Assembly: GCF_008831285.2 (NCBI RefSeq)
Contig: NC_045144.1
Span: forward strand, 10,391,672 to 10,455,671
DNA length: 64,000 nucleotides
From: Nymphaea colorata
Lineage: Eukaryota > Streptophyta > Magnoliopsida > Nymphaeales > Nymphaeaceae
Reading direction: 5' to 3'
In this document: positions 11,146-23,804 of the stretch, one piece after another
How positions within the stretch are numbered: the first letter of the stretch is position 1
Layout of the letters: every line of letters begins with the position of its first letter
Notes under the pieces: generated by a model
Told to the model about the DNA's origin: nothing
Seen by the model: the letters and a program-made list of their open reading frames with translations, nothing else
The model's database searches: none
Made by a program: the position numbers and the translations under genes

Positions 11146-14100
11146 AGGGGAGGTGGTTGAAGCAGGGCTCCTGCTGGCTCTGCCCCTGCTTGTAAAGCAT
11201 GCACCCTCAATTAACAAAAAGGAGTATCACATGTTATGAATAGATGGTAAGAGGTAAATATGAAGGATGTCAAGTTGAAGACATTTGAATCAGATCCTAG
11301 ACCTGCCGTTTTGCTATTATGAGGGTGTTGTCTTGTATAGAAATCTTAGTTAGTCCGAGCTACGTTCATCAGCAGCAAAGAGAGTAAAGTTCAAGGAATG
11401 CCTAACTGTTCTCCTTTTTTCTCCAAAAAAGAAATTCAAATGTCACCCAACTTCCGCCATTGTGCATTGTGCACCTGAATTTAAAAGATTATATGTAATG
11501 ACTAATAACATGTCAAGAAATTTGGTCCACTTGGTTAGGGAGTTGAATTTAAGAGTTCTAAGTTGAAAAAGAAGTCAAGATTTTAATTGTGTTAATCCGC
11601 ACGTCTTCGGGCATATATAGAACAATAAGAGTTTGGACTTCTAGCTCCAAGTTGCCAATTAGGAAAAAGGCATTACTGGCATTATGCAGATGCGAAGATA
11701 GTACTTATCTTCATTAGGATGATTATCCCTGATATCTTCCAACACTTAGAGTGTCCTTTTGGCCGTATGATGATAGCTTAAGTTTTGTTAGAAAGTAAAC
11801 ACGTGCACCATTCTTACGCTGATTATATTGAACCAAATTAATATGCTAATTATGAGGTATGGAGGCAACCTGGCAAATCGCATTTCCATTAATGTACGAA
11901 CATCTAGTTAGTTAAACAAAGTGGACATCTATGCCATTTTTTATGGTAATTTTGCAGAAATACATAAAAATGATAAATGTGGAATATGCATGTGATCTAC
12001 AAAATCATGTTTCTATTGCTCAAACATTGGATTTAGCAAAATATAGTAAAAATAAACGCTGTTCTTATAATAATTTTGTCAAAACAAATAAAAGAGTTAA
12101 GTGGCTCTTATGTATACAATCTACAAACCATGCTTACAATGTTTAAACATTGAGTGAGAAAAAGAAAGTGAACATACTCATGTTTTGGTTAATTCAGCAA
12201 GAGTGACATGCGCGTTGTCATTAACTCAGCATACTTCCATCATGTACATGAATGATGCGAAGAACTGAAAGTAAAACCATTGTGTTACTCAACTTTTGCA
12301 TATCAAATTGATTGAACACATGAAAAAGGGACACACATACATTCTGAACTTCAATTAAATTTTCTTTATTAGATGGCAAAATTCATAGTGCTATTCAAGA
12401 AAAGGAACACACATGCCTTACATGTGAAATCATATAGGGATATTATGATAATGAATGTCACAAATATTTACCATGTGATGCTTATGCCTATCCATTATTC
12501 CTTATAAAGCTTTGACCTCAATGCAGTGAAATATTTTCTTCAAATGAAACGACCAACCATGCCACAAACCCTCTTAGAGGAAAGGTGAAAGGCAAAAAGA
12601 GTGAAAATGTTTATTCAGCTCCTATTATAGACCAATTGGAAGTGAATGAGAAGCTTTTGGTAGTGACATGCAATGCAGGATGTGGTGGAATTTTTTTAGA
12701 ACAATGGTGATGGACCTAGGGAGGTCATATTGGCTCTAGCAAAATAAAGGCAACAATAATAATTCTGGTGTTTGCTGGTTAAGAATGCCAAAGGGTGGCA
12801 AAGGATTGTTTTTTGTGAGAGAAAAATCTTACACCGGTCCATCATCTTCCTTGAAAAAATTTGAAATCAATAATTTGCCTTCTTTTTTGGTAGTATAGAG
12901 GTTATTTCTAATGCCACACACTATGTAAAACATTGTGTTGTATGTCTTTAATTATCAAGTGCCTTTTGTGGTATCCATTTACATAATTTCATTTTCATGT
13001 ATCATTGTACTGCATTGGATGTAACTTGAAACTAATGAAACTATAAATAAGTAACCACATTGGACCAATGAAATTGAAACAAATGGACAAAGTATGCACC
13101 TTGAATATGAAATTCACCTATGCCAATGGTTATGCAACTTGCATAAGCACAAGTATGCACCTTTTGGTTACTCTTTATACTTATTCTCTAATATAATGCT
13201 TGTTATAGCATGAACATGTTTGCAATCAAAAGATTAATCTTAATCCTAATATAACAGCTGTTCGCATTGTGAGCTTCCTGCGGCATGTGGGAGAGGGAAG
13301 GTCATGCCTGAAGCAGCAAAATTTGGGGTTTTCTTGAAAATAGTTTTTTTTAGGAGAAAGGGACCTGCCCATTGGTACGAGAATCGATCGTTTATGCAAG
13401 CATTAACAAGGATAATCAATCTAAGGTCTAAGTTTTCTCAAGCTTGACAAGTCATTTTCCTATATGAATGTGCAGGGATTAGATTTTAGATTTTTGGAGT
13501 TCATTTTGAACAAAGATTTGGATTTCATTGAGAATGTTTTTTACATTTTAGAAATTTTGAAGATTGGGATATTGTATTTAGAATGAGATTTTTGAACTAA
13601 TCCTGGATTTTAGCAATTGAGCTTGGATTGGGTCCCAAAATTGGAATTTGTAATTGAAAATTGAGAGTTTGAATAGAATTGGTGATTGGATAATTGAAGC
13701 TCATTAATTATTGTTGAAACTTGGAATTATGAAATTGAGTTTGATCTAGACTTAGAATTTTGAGGATAGTTGGGATTTGAAAATTAAATTGGATAGTTTC
13801 ATTTGAAATGGATAGCTGAAGTCTAGCTGGAACTTTTGAGATCAATCAATTGAAAATATATTCAGATTTGGAATTTTGAGTTTTGAGTCTAGTTTTGAAA
13901 ATATTGGTGTTTTGAGAGATTTTGAGGAAACTTGATTTAATTTGGTTGGTTTTGATTTTGCAATGAGATTTAAAATTTAGAATTTTGGGAATCCAAGTTA
14001 GTTTTAAGAGAATTTCTTGATTGGAATTTTGATTTTTTAGAATTTTGATAAAGAACATGCAATTTTGCTTGACTTGAAAATTGGTTTGATTTTTTGGGAA

Positions 14101-14539
14101 AATCCAATCATGGAATTTGATTTAAAATTGATTTTGAAAATTCAGGTTTTGTAACCGTTTTAGAAATTTTGTATTTTCACATCAAAATAAGTGAGGTGCT
14201 AAAGTTTTTGTTGCAATATGACTTGGTCATGGTAACGACTCCAACTTGACTCCCTTAGATTTTTGCGAAAGTGAGTGAGTGAGTGCACGCGTGCACATAT
14301 GAAATAAACTACACATACATACTTCACTCTATTTCTCTCCATGCGTAATTCAATTGGATCTCACATGAGTATGGGTCCGCCCTGCAAGTAGAAGATGTAG
14401 GAGGTCAACAACTCATTTCTTAATGTAGAGGAAATTTTTGGAGATAATGTCCATGAGCTTAGGTTTTGGAAATTTTTAGTTTCGTAGATTTCCTCTACAG
14501 GGCTCCTGCTGGCTCCTGCTGGCTGAAGGGGAGGGGAGG
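11146..14539. repeat. Tandem array copy 2 (3394-bp unit)
   Basis: Essentially identical to copy 1. One difference I could see is at 11409 (T) against 8015 (G). It has only the last 49 bp of the MITE at its left edge, preceded by filler, and ends with the same filler (14494-14539). Confidence 0.9.
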
Positions 14540-17500
14540 AGGGGAGGTGGTTGAAGCAGGGCTCCTGCTGGCTCTGCCCCTGCTTGTAAAGCATGCACCC
14601 TCAATTAACAAAAAGGAGTATCACATGTTATGAATAGATGGTAAGAGGTAAATATGAAGGATGTCAAGTTGAAGACATTTGAATCAGATCCTAGACCTGC
14701 CGTTTTGCTATTATGAGGGTGTTGTCTTGTATAAAAATCTTAGTTAGTCCGAGCTACGTTCATCAGCAGCAAAGAGAGTAAAGTTCAAGGAATGCCTAAC
14801 TGTTCTCCTTTTTTCTCCAAAAAAGAAATTCAAATGTCACCCAACTTCCGCCATTGTGCATTGTGCACCTGAATTTAAAAGATTATATGTAATGACTAAT
14901 AACATGTCAAGAAATTTGGTCCACTTGGTTAGGGAGTTGAATTTAAGAGTTCTAAGTTGAAAAAGAAGTCAAGATTTTAATTGTGTTAATCCGCACGTCT
15001 TCGGGCATATATAGAACAATAAGAGTTTGGACTTCTAGCTCCAAGTTGCCAATTAGGAAAAAGGCATTACTGGCATTATGCAGATGCGAAGATAGTACTT
15101 ATCTTCATTAGGATGATTATCCCTGATATCTTCCAACACTTAGAGTGTCCTTTTGGCCGTATGATGATAGCTTAAGTTTTGTTAGAAAGTAAACACGTGC
15201 ACCATTCTTACGCTGATTATATTGAACCAAATTAATATGCTAATTATGAGGTATGGAGGCAACCTGGCAAATCGCATTTCCATTAATGTACGAACATCTA
15301 GTTAGTTAAACAAAGTGGACATCTATGCCATTTTTTATGGTAATTTTGCAGAAATACATAAAAATGATAAATGTGGAATATGCATGTGATCTACAAAATC
15401 ATGTTTCTATTGCTCAAACATTGGATTTAGCAAAATATAGTAAAAATAAACGCTGTTCTTATAATAATTTTGTCAAAACAAATAAAAGAGTTAAGTGGCT
15501 CTTATGTATACAATCTACAAACCATGCTTACAATGTTTAAACATTGAGTGAGAAAAAGAAAGTGAACATACTCATGTTTTGGTTAATTCAGCAAGAGTGA
15601 CATGCGCGTTGTCATTAACTCAGCATACTTCCATCATGTACATGAATGATGCGAAGAACTGAAAGTAAAACCATTGTGTTACTCAACTTTTGCATATCAA
15701 ATTGATTGAACACATGAAAAAGGGACACACATACATTCTGAACTTCAATTAAATTTTCTTTATTAGATGGCAAAATTCATAGTGCTATTCAAGAAAAGGA
15801 ACACACATGCCTTACATGTGAAATCATATAGGGATATTATGATAATGAATGTCACAAATATTTACCATGTGATGCTTATGCCTATCCATTATTCCTTATA
15901 AAGCTTTGACCTCAATGCAGTGAAATATTTTCTTCAAATGAAACGACCAACCATGCCACAAACCCTCTTAGAGGAAAGGTGAAAGGCAAAAAGAGTGAAA
16001 ATGTTTATTCAGCTCCTATTATAGACCAATTGGAAGTGAATGAGAAGCTTTTGGTAGTGACATGCAATGCAGGATGTGGTGGAATTTTTTTAGAACAATG
16101 GTGATGGACCTAGGGAGGTCATATTGGCTCTAGCAAAATAAAGGCAACAATAATAATTCTGGTGTTTGCTGGTTAAGAATGCCAAAGGGTGGCAAAGGAT
16201 TGTTTTTTGTGAGAGAAAAATCTTACACCGGTCCATCATCTTCCTTGAAAAAATTTGAAATCAATAATTTGCCTTCTTTTTTGGTAGTATAGAGGTTATT
16301 TCTAATGCCACACACTATGTAAAACATTGTGTTGTATGTCTTTAATTATCAAGTGCCTTTTGTGGTATCCATTTACATAATTTCATTTTCATGTATCATT
16401 GTACTGCATTGGATGTAACTTGAAACTAATGAAACTATAAATAAGTAACCACATTGGACCAATGAAATTGAAACAAATGGACAAAGTATGCACCTTGAAT
16501 ATGAAATTCACCTATGCCAATGGTTATGCAACTTGCATAAGCACAAGTATGCACCTTTTGGTTACTCTTTATACTTATTCTCTAATATAATGCTTGTTAT
16601 AGCATGAACATGTTTGCAATCAAAAGATTAATCTTAATCCTAATATAACAGCTGTTCGCATTGTGAGCTTCCTGCGGCATGTGGGAGAGGGAAGGTCATG
16701 CCTGAAGCAGCAAAATTTGGGGTTTTCTTGAAAATAGTTTTTTTTAGGAGAAAGGGACCTGCCCATTGGTACGAGAATCGATCGTTTATGCAAGCATTAA
16801 CAAGGATAATCAATCTAAGGTCTAAGTTTTCTCAAGCTTGACAAGTCATTTTCCTATATGAATGTATGTGCAGGGATTAGATTTTAGATTTTTGGAGTTC
16901 ATTTTGAACAAAGATTTGGATTTCATTGAGAATGTTTTTTACATTTTAGAAATTTTGAAGATTGGGATATTGTATTTAGAATGAGATTTTTGAACTAATC
17001 CTGGATTTTAGCAATTGAGCTTGGATTGGGTCCCAAAATTGGAATTTGTAATTGAAAATTGAGAGTTTGAATAGAATTGGTGATTGGATAATTGAAGCTC
17101 ATTAATTATTGTTGAAACTTGGAATTATGAAATTGAGTTTGATCTAGACTTAGAATTTTGAGGATAGTTGGGATTTGAAAATTAAATTGGATAGTTTCAT
17201 TTGAAATGGATAGCTGAAGTCTAGCTGGAACTTTTGAGATCAATCAATTGAAAATATATTCAGATTTGGAATTTTGAGTTTTGAGTCTAGTTTTGAAAAT
17301 ATTGGTGTTTTGAGAGATTTTGAGGAAACTTGATTTAATTTGGTTGGTTTTGATTTTGCAATGAGATTTAAAATTTAGAATTTTGGGAATCCAAGTTAGT
17401 TTTAAGAGAATTTCTTGATTGGAATTTTGATTTTTTAGAATTTTGATAAAGAACATGCAATTTTGCTTGACTTGAAAATTGGTTTGATTTTTTGGGAAAA

Positions 17501-17891
17501 TCCAATCATGGAATTTGATTTAAAATTGATTTTGAAAATTCAGGTTTTGTAACCGTTTTAGAAATTTTGTATTTTCACATCAAAATAAGTGAGGTGCTAA
17601 AGTTTTTGTTGCAATATGACTTGGTCATGGTAACGACTCCAACTTGACTCCCTTAGATTTTTGCGAAAGTGAGTGAGTGAGTGCACGCGTGCACATATGA
17701 AATAAACTACACATACATACTTCACTCTATTTCTCTCCATGCGTAATTTAATTGGATCTCACATGAGTATGGGTCCGCCCTGCAAGTAGAAGATGTAGGA
17801 GGTCAACAACTCATTTCTTAATGTAGAGGAAATTTTTGGAGATAATGTCCATGAGCTTAGGTTTTGGAAATTTTTAGTTTCGTAGATTTCC
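14540..17891. repeat. Tandem array copy 3, ends at 17891
   Basis: Differs from copy 2 at a few positions: A for G at about 14734, a 4-bp duplication (TGTATG for TG) near 16864, and T for C near 17749. It matches the other copies up to GTAGATTTCC at 17891, then runs into unique DNA beginning AAGACAAG. It therefore keeps the original right flank, while copies 1 and 2 continue there into filler. Confidence 0.9.
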
Positions 17892-18720
17892 AAGACAAGT
17901 TGCATTGATGAAATTTTTACTCATTTTGGTTAGAGCATAGAGGAAAATGAGTTTGTATAGTCAAAACCCAACGTTTGAAAAGTTTGGGGATTTTGAGAAA
18001 ATTCTCTTTGGATGTGGAAAATTTCATTTGTGAATTCCTTTATGTTGGAGTATTTTGAGAAATTGATGTTAGAGTTTTGATTTTGTAAATAACTTGATTT
18101 GAGAAATAACTTGTTAGCTGAAAATGGCATGTATTGGTTTTTGGAAATGATTGGATATTTGAAAATGCATATTTTGAAATGGGCTTGGTGAGAATTGGAT
18201 TTGTTTTGTGATTTTGCTCTCGACCAAAATCCTTGATTTGGATCTACAGATTTCTTTTTGAAGCTCAACTAGAATATTCTGTTGATTGTTGATTTCAAAA
18301 TCATTGGAATTTCTAAAAATTTCAGAAATAAATGGGTTGAGCCAAGCTCATTTCCGTTGCTATATTTTCAAGATAGACTACACTCATAAACAGAGTGGAT
18401 CCAATTCTTGTGGAATTAATTTAACATGATCATGGGAGCCAATTCATTGCACATGCAAAAAGTAGGATGACATTCATGCTTTATTCACCTCTTTTTCTTT
18501 GCATACATCCATAAAAATGTTCAATCACATAGATGAATAAATCAACTCCCAAACCATGGTGGTCATCTTCCTCTAATTTCACAGGAATGGTACTCTTTGA
18601 AAATTTGATTTTGACAATGCTACTTTCTGGTTTTCAAAACCAAAAACTTGATTTGGATTGATTGTGAGGATCATGGGAATGCATGCTTATATGCCTTTAA
18701 CATGTACATTTCTTTCGTGG
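17892..18720. other. Decayed repeat DNA right of the tandem array
   Basis: Continues the TTTTGA-rich texture of the array unit to about 18270, then becomes mixed AT-rich sequence. No intact reading frame. Probably the remainder of the element from which the array unit came. Confidence 0.4.
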
Positions 18721-18724
18721 TGCC

Positions 18725-19080
18725 CCAACTGGATGTCATTGCACTGGGAAGTAGGTGTTGATGAAGGAGGTCCGGAACTATTTCCATGAGATTGATTGTT
18801 GGTTTGCAAATTGGATCTCACGTGTCAATTGGCGCCACCGTTTAGCATCACATTTCAACAAGTATGAGCCATAGTTCACCTTATCTCCTTTTGCCATCTT
18901 GAGAAGCTCAAAGATGTGCTCTACCTCATTGCCCCACTCTTCTGCAGTGTCTGGGTTGCCATTTCTAGCAAAAATAGGTGGTTGCATTGACATAAACTAT
19001 TTAAATGTCACTGAAACCACCTTTTTTTTGGCAACACACTAGTCTCTCCTATAGGTGGTATGTAGCTCCTCTGGTGCTGA
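18725..19080 (-). pseudogene. Ty3/gypsy retrotransposon gag fragment
   Basis: An open stretch at 18778-18993 encodes MSMQPPIFARNGNPDTAEEW, then VEHIFELLKM...KVNYGSYLLK and KRWRQL. This is the plant gypsy gag pattern: PP.F.G..DP..AEEW, then E.IF, then KV.YA...L...A..W. After a stop codon the frame goes on as FRTSFINTYFP, matching the family's F...F...YFP. Upstream, similarity extends weakly to about 19080. The normal gag ORF is several hundred codons with pol downstream; neither the rest nor a pol domain is visible here. A dead fragment. Confidence 0.75.
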
Positions 19081-22077
19081 CTATTGACTGGACTAAGGAG
19101 GTCAGTGCCTGCAATGTCATCGGCAATATAGTCTACTGACCATCAAGTGGGCACATCTTCCCTTGCCAATCAGCTTCCTTTCTTTTGCTGGCTTGTTATT
19201 CTTGTTCAGCTTGAAGAAAAGACATGGGGGCAGGCTCATTTGTTGGTTTCTAAGCAACTCATTTGTTTCCAAGGAAGAAAGGAGGGGGAGAGGGGGATAC
19301 CATTTTATGGCTGTTCCCTCTTCTCTTAACCAAAAAAATTTTGGTTTCATTCTTGAAACTAGACTTATATGGCACACCCAGCTGGGCTACCATTAAAAAT
19401 TTTTAATTTTTAAATTTCATTTGATTTGCTTCAAATCGGAACTAGGGCAGTGGAGTGTCTATTTTAGGCTGCACCATTAATCATTTGGGAAAATTCTCAA
19501 AGAGCTCAAAGAAATCGTCTAATCTTTAGACACTTTTTTTTTTTAATTTCAGAAAACCAATTATTTTCTAGAAATGGTTCATTCCGGAAATGTTGAAAAT
19601 AAAAAGAGTGAGTTCACTTGAGCAACCCTATATCTAAAATTGATCTAGATCATTGTCGATCTGGTTCTAAGGTGAATTCTTGATTTGCCTAGAGGTAGGC
19701 TTGACCATAGCTTAATGAGATATCTCTTTCTCTAGAATTGAACAAAATTTTTCCTGTTTTAATTTGGAATGGATCAGCTCAGTTGGGGTGGATTGGAACC
19801 AATTCTAAATTTGGATTCTTGTTGATTAGAAAGAGTAAATTTTTGAAGTAACTCTAAAATAATTTTAGAAAATTAAGTTCTCGTTCTAGGTGAGCCATTC
19901 TTATATTGTTTTTTCTTTGATTGGTCTTTGAGAGAGAGTCATGCCGATTTATGTTCTCTGGCTATGTTGAAATAAGATTGAAAGAAGACTTTAACTCTTA
20001 GCAATGAGAATTTTAATCTTGATTGAAAATCTAACCCTTTATATCTTGATTCAGATTGATCTCAAAAATTTTGTTCAAATTTGACAAAAAAAAACTGATT
20101 TTGCAATTCATTGTTGTAAATTGAATTTGCAAGTGGCCTTAGTCTAGGATTGGGTCAGGCAGACATCAACTCTGGTCCGAGATATTTTATGAAAATTTTC
20201 AAAATTACAATTTGAAAAAAAATTAGGGTGTAAATAGATGTCCGTCTTTGCTGCCGAGCAAGTTAGAGACTCTGCTTAGCAACAAAGACACACAGAGCAA
20301 ATTTTGCAGTTGATTTGAAGTTTGCCTCTCAGCATTGAGTAAATGGCCTTTTTGTGAAGAGCAATATTTGAGGTATGAGTTTACATGTATAATCTCTTCC
20401 ATTATGCCATAGAAATCTTGTAGAGGAATTGATATTGGTTAGAGAAATTTTGTAATTTGTTAAAAGCTTTCGCATCTGGCGATTGAAGGACTTGGTACTT
20501 CATGCCTTCTATCCCTTGACAAGTGCTATTTCGTTTGCTTTGCTTTTGCCTTTTATAGCTTTACCTTTTTGAATTTTTGATTTTCTTTCAAGCCACCCTT
20601 CACTCATGGGGGAAATATTGCACCACCTCAAAAGCTACTATAGAGTTCCACCTCTTTAGTGGTTTTGTGTAGTTTACTTTGTGCAACGTCATGCTTATCA
20701 TACTTTCTATTGAACCAGACCAGCTGGCCTTAGTGTATTAGGCGCAAAACACCCCTTAGACTTACTTGCTTGAGTCCATAAGGCTTTAGGAGGCATGGCA
20801 TAAGCAAAATGTTCATGAATTGTTTTTAGTTTCATAAGCATAGGTCGTATGCATACCTGCTATCGCAAAGCTTTGAACAAGAGGAACATCTACACTTACC
20901 CCGAGCTCATCGTTCAACTCATTTTATTTGATAGTTTTTTCTTTGTCTTGCCAAAGTCATTTCAACTACAAGGGCTCTTCCTCTGCGGCATCTCGTGTTA
21001 GACCTTCGTGATTTGTTTTATTTGTCAAGATCAATATCAATTTCTGAACATCGATCCCTCAATTTCGTTAGAATTTGTCAAGCATTGCAAACCAATGCCC
21101 TTTGTGTTAGTGGTCGTACCCCTTCCCGTAACTGTCTTTTGGTTGTAGAAATTGGGAGTTATGTAAAGCAGCAAATTTCAAATTGGTTGTTAAAAAATTT
21201 CAAGTGAAAGAGATCCACCTGTCGGTACAAGGTCCAACCATTTTTGCTGCCTTTAATAGAGGTAATCGGACCAAGGACTAAGGTCGTGTTTGGCTACATG
21301 CCCAAAACACCATTTGGGAGGAAAAATGTCATTCTACTGCCCAAACAACATTTTGAGCATGTTTGGCTCCACATGAAACTGGTTTTCCAAGAAACCTAGT
21401 TTCGTTAAAACTTGGTTTTCAACGAGGTTCTGCATAAGTCGGAGGGGGCGGGTCAGCAAAAGTGATGTTTTGGGATATGGCATGGTTAACTCAGGGTGCT
21501 CCATCCGACAACAGCGTGGTGCTCGATCTAGCGATAGTATGGTGCTCCATCCGGTTACAGTTCAAATTGTGGATGACGATGCTACAGGAAAATTAGTGCT
21601 AGCATTCACCAGCAAGGCATGGATTTCTAACTCAGTTGCAAATAGTCGATCTTATTGTTCTCATCACACTTATTTCAGTCGGCATCCCCTGGATGTTTGC
21701 TGCTTCGGTTGTGGTTGTCAACATGAAATTTCTTGAAGTTGGTAAATCTGTCGTTGAAAAGAATAATTTTGCATTTAAAGAGAGCATACAAGTGGAGTGA
21801 CAAGGTTTCATCTCATAATACCTTAGCCTTCTGTTTTTTTTTTCTTTTTTTTTTGTAATGGTTTTAGAAGGCAGCTCACTATCCACTTTCCTTTCCCTCT
21901 ATGTCAATGCAGCTATTGTTGCTTGCTGCAATCAAATTCATTGTGCATATTGTAAGTAAACAAGTTGCTCATGAAATTATTGCTTTGGATTTGCTGACTG
22001 TGCTTTTAGAGAAACCCTTCAATGACAATGTAGAGGTTTGGTTGTTGCATGTTCCTTCTTGTTGGGTATTCAGGTAT
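19081..22077. other. Repeat-derived DNA without an intact gene
   Basis: About 3 kb of AT-rich sequence. At 21205-21275 it has a degenerate copy of the AGATCCACCTGTCGGTAC ... GTAATCGGACCAAGG motif also seen in the tandem unit (9961) and at 27691. From 21284 to 21470 the texture (GTCGTGTTTGGC, repeated AAAC words) resembles a MITE, but I could not find two ends. Since gag lies on the minus strand at 18.7-19.1 kb, this stretch could include that element's leader and LTR, but I could not delimit an LTR. Confidence 0.35.
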
Positions 22078-22530
22078 TTAGGGTCCATTTGATGGGCAGG
22101 TGAAATTTCATGGGGAGGGGTAAATCTGTACGGGCGGGTAAAATTTCACCCGCCTGATTAAGAACCCATCAAACAGGATGAATTTTCACCTGTTTAACCC
22201 AAAAGGGAGTTCACCCGCTCGAGTTCATGTTTCGGGCGCTGTTTCACCCCGCTGGACTTCCCTCCGCAGCTCCTCCTCCCTCCTGCCTCCTCACCGTCTT
22301 ACCAGAGTAAAACAAGCTCGCCTCTTTGCTGCGCCGTCGCCTCTCCGTTCCGCTGTCGCCTCTCTGCTCCTCCGCCGGTATGCTTTCTCCCTTTCTCTCT
22401 CCGATGCCTTCGCTTTCTCCCTTTCTCTCTTGCCCTAAGTTCTTCTGTGGCTTCTCACCGGCAGGGAAGAGAGATGCAGAGATAGGCAGCATCCTCCACT
22501 GCCATAGTTGCTGCCCCTTCACCTTTCAGC

Positions 22531-22824
22531 ATGTTGAAAGGTTGTTTTCTAATATTGAAAATGCAAGTCCAGTATCCATTCCAAAAACAAGCTCAAATCG
22601 TTCTTGCAACATGTGTATTGCACAACTTCATAATTGAACACAATCCAAACGCCGAGCAATTTGATGATGAAGATGCACCTTCAAATGATAACTTTGTGTT
22701 AAGCGAACCTGAAATTGCAAGCCAAACACATCAGCGAGGAAGCAACAATGATATGAGAGCAACTATATCATCTCAAATGTTTACAAATTATCAATTGAAT
22801 AGTAAGTTTGTTTATAAATGTTGA
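22531..22824 (+). pseudogene. C-terminal end of a PIF/Harbinger transposase
   Basis: About 97 codons from MLKGCFLILKMQ through IVLATCVLHNFI. The K.RF.IL then CVLHNFI arrangement, followed by an acidic stretch (FDDEDAP), is the C-terminal landmark of Harbinger nucleases (DDE_Tnp_4 family). The catalytic DDE core, normally 200-300 residues upstream, is absent. The break lies near 22528, where the preceding sequence belongs to the leader. A donor-like GTAAGT at 22801 and an acceptor TTTTGAATAG at 22848 suggest a final intron; splicing would end the protein at the TGA at 22858-22860. Confidence 0.7.
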
Positions 22825-22856
22825 CAATTTGTTTAGTTTTGAATAGGACAACGAAG

Positions 22857-23183
22857 ATGACGCCTCGCCAAAAGTACTATGTGGTTTTCGAAGGTCGTGA
22901 GCGAGATATATATGACAGTTGAGAGCGGTGCCAACCATTAGTCTATCGGTACAAGGGTGCCCTCTTCAGATCGTTTGAGTCATTGAAAGTAGCTGAGTAT
23001 CACATGCATATGTATGTCCACAACAAGTATGGTGTGCAAGTATATAGGCCTCCACTCATTGAAGATGACATCGCAGATGAAGATGTAGAAGATACGAAGT
23101 TTGAAGAACGAAAGTGCAACTACAAATGTTGGATAACTTCTTTTGCGATTGCATGTTTTCTTTGTTGGATATGTACTCATTAA
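22857..23183 (+). pseudogene. RNase H1 N-terminal-like (hybrid-binding/viroplasmin-type) domain ORF inside the Harbinger element
   Basis: From ATG 22857 the frame reads KYYVVFEGRERDIYDS, then a TGA (22920-22922), then CQPLVYRYKGALFRSFESLK. This is the pattern of the small RNase H1 N-terminal domain: YYVV..GR..GIY..W..C...V..(F/Y).GA.(F/Y)..F..L. The stop stands where the family has tryptophan, so one TGG-to-TGA change explains it. After the domain come an acidic stretch and a hydrophobic C-terminus (SFAIACFLCWICTH). The ATG overlaps the predicted end of the spliced transposase. The domain binds RNA-DNA hybrids in RNase H1 and also occurs in plant pararetrovirus proteins and plant proteins of unknown function. 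Its role in a transposon is not obvious. Confidence 0.6.
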
Positions 23184-23385
23184 ACTTCTGTTTTTTTGGA
23201 TAGTAGTGAATACACCCTTTTGTGGATTTGTACTCATTAAACTTATGTGGACATGTACTTTTGTGGGTACAACTTTGTTATTGTTATAAATTTTATTTCG
23301 ACAACTACAATGCACAGTTGGATATCATGATGTTAACTGTATTTTTTTTTAAACATAAATGTGTTGTCGGTACCCTGTGCATCTT

Positions 23386-23522
23386 GTTGTTTTCTGGATG
23401 GTAGGGAATACACTCTCAACATTTTGTTCTTGTTGTTTTTTGGATGGTAGGGAATACACCCTCAACATTTTGTTCTTATTGTTTTCTGGATGGTGGGAAT
23501 ACACCCTAAACATTTTGTTGTT
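23386..23522. repeat. 46-bp tandem repeat, three copies
   Basis: Units start at 23386, 23432 and 23478. Each reads TTGTTTTCTGGATGGT, then GGGAATACAC, then AACATTTTGTT. The third copy is slightly shorter. A partial relative lies at about 23190-23225. Non-coding, inside the Harbinger element. Confidence 0.8.
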
Positions 23523-23804
23523 TTGGAAGATCATCTTCCAATTTCTTCCCAAGTCAGATTTGGAGAGGAGAAGACACAAAAACAAAACAACATTTACCAT
23601 GTCAAATTCTTCCTGTGCATCAAACATGGTTAAATTTACCATGTTAAATTCTTCCTGTGCATCAAACAGGGTTAAATTTACCACGGTAAATTCCCGCCCA
23701 TCAAACAGGGCCTCAGATTGGAAGAGGGAGAAATTTCATCCAGAAAAATTTACTATGGTAAATTTACCGCGTTAAATTTCACCCACCCATCAAACGGGCC
23801 CTTA

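Larger units (their letters stand above)
22081..23801. mobile_element. PIF/Harbinger DNA transposon, internally deleted, with both ends
   Basis: A 1721-bp element. The left end GGGTCCATTTGATGGGCAGG and the reverse complement of the right end (GGGCCCGTTTGATGGGTGGG) form terminal inverted repeats with four mismatches in 20, and the similarity continues inward through TGAAATTT. It is flanked on both sides by TTA (22078-22080 and 23802-23804), the 3-bp duplication typical of this superfamily. Inside are a CT-rich leader (22250-22450), a transposase tail, an RNase H1 N-terminal-like ORF, a 46-bp tandem repeat and a subterminal region of repeated TTAAATT and CATCAAAC words. Most of the transposase gene is missing, so the element is non-autonomous. 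Confidence 0.85.
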
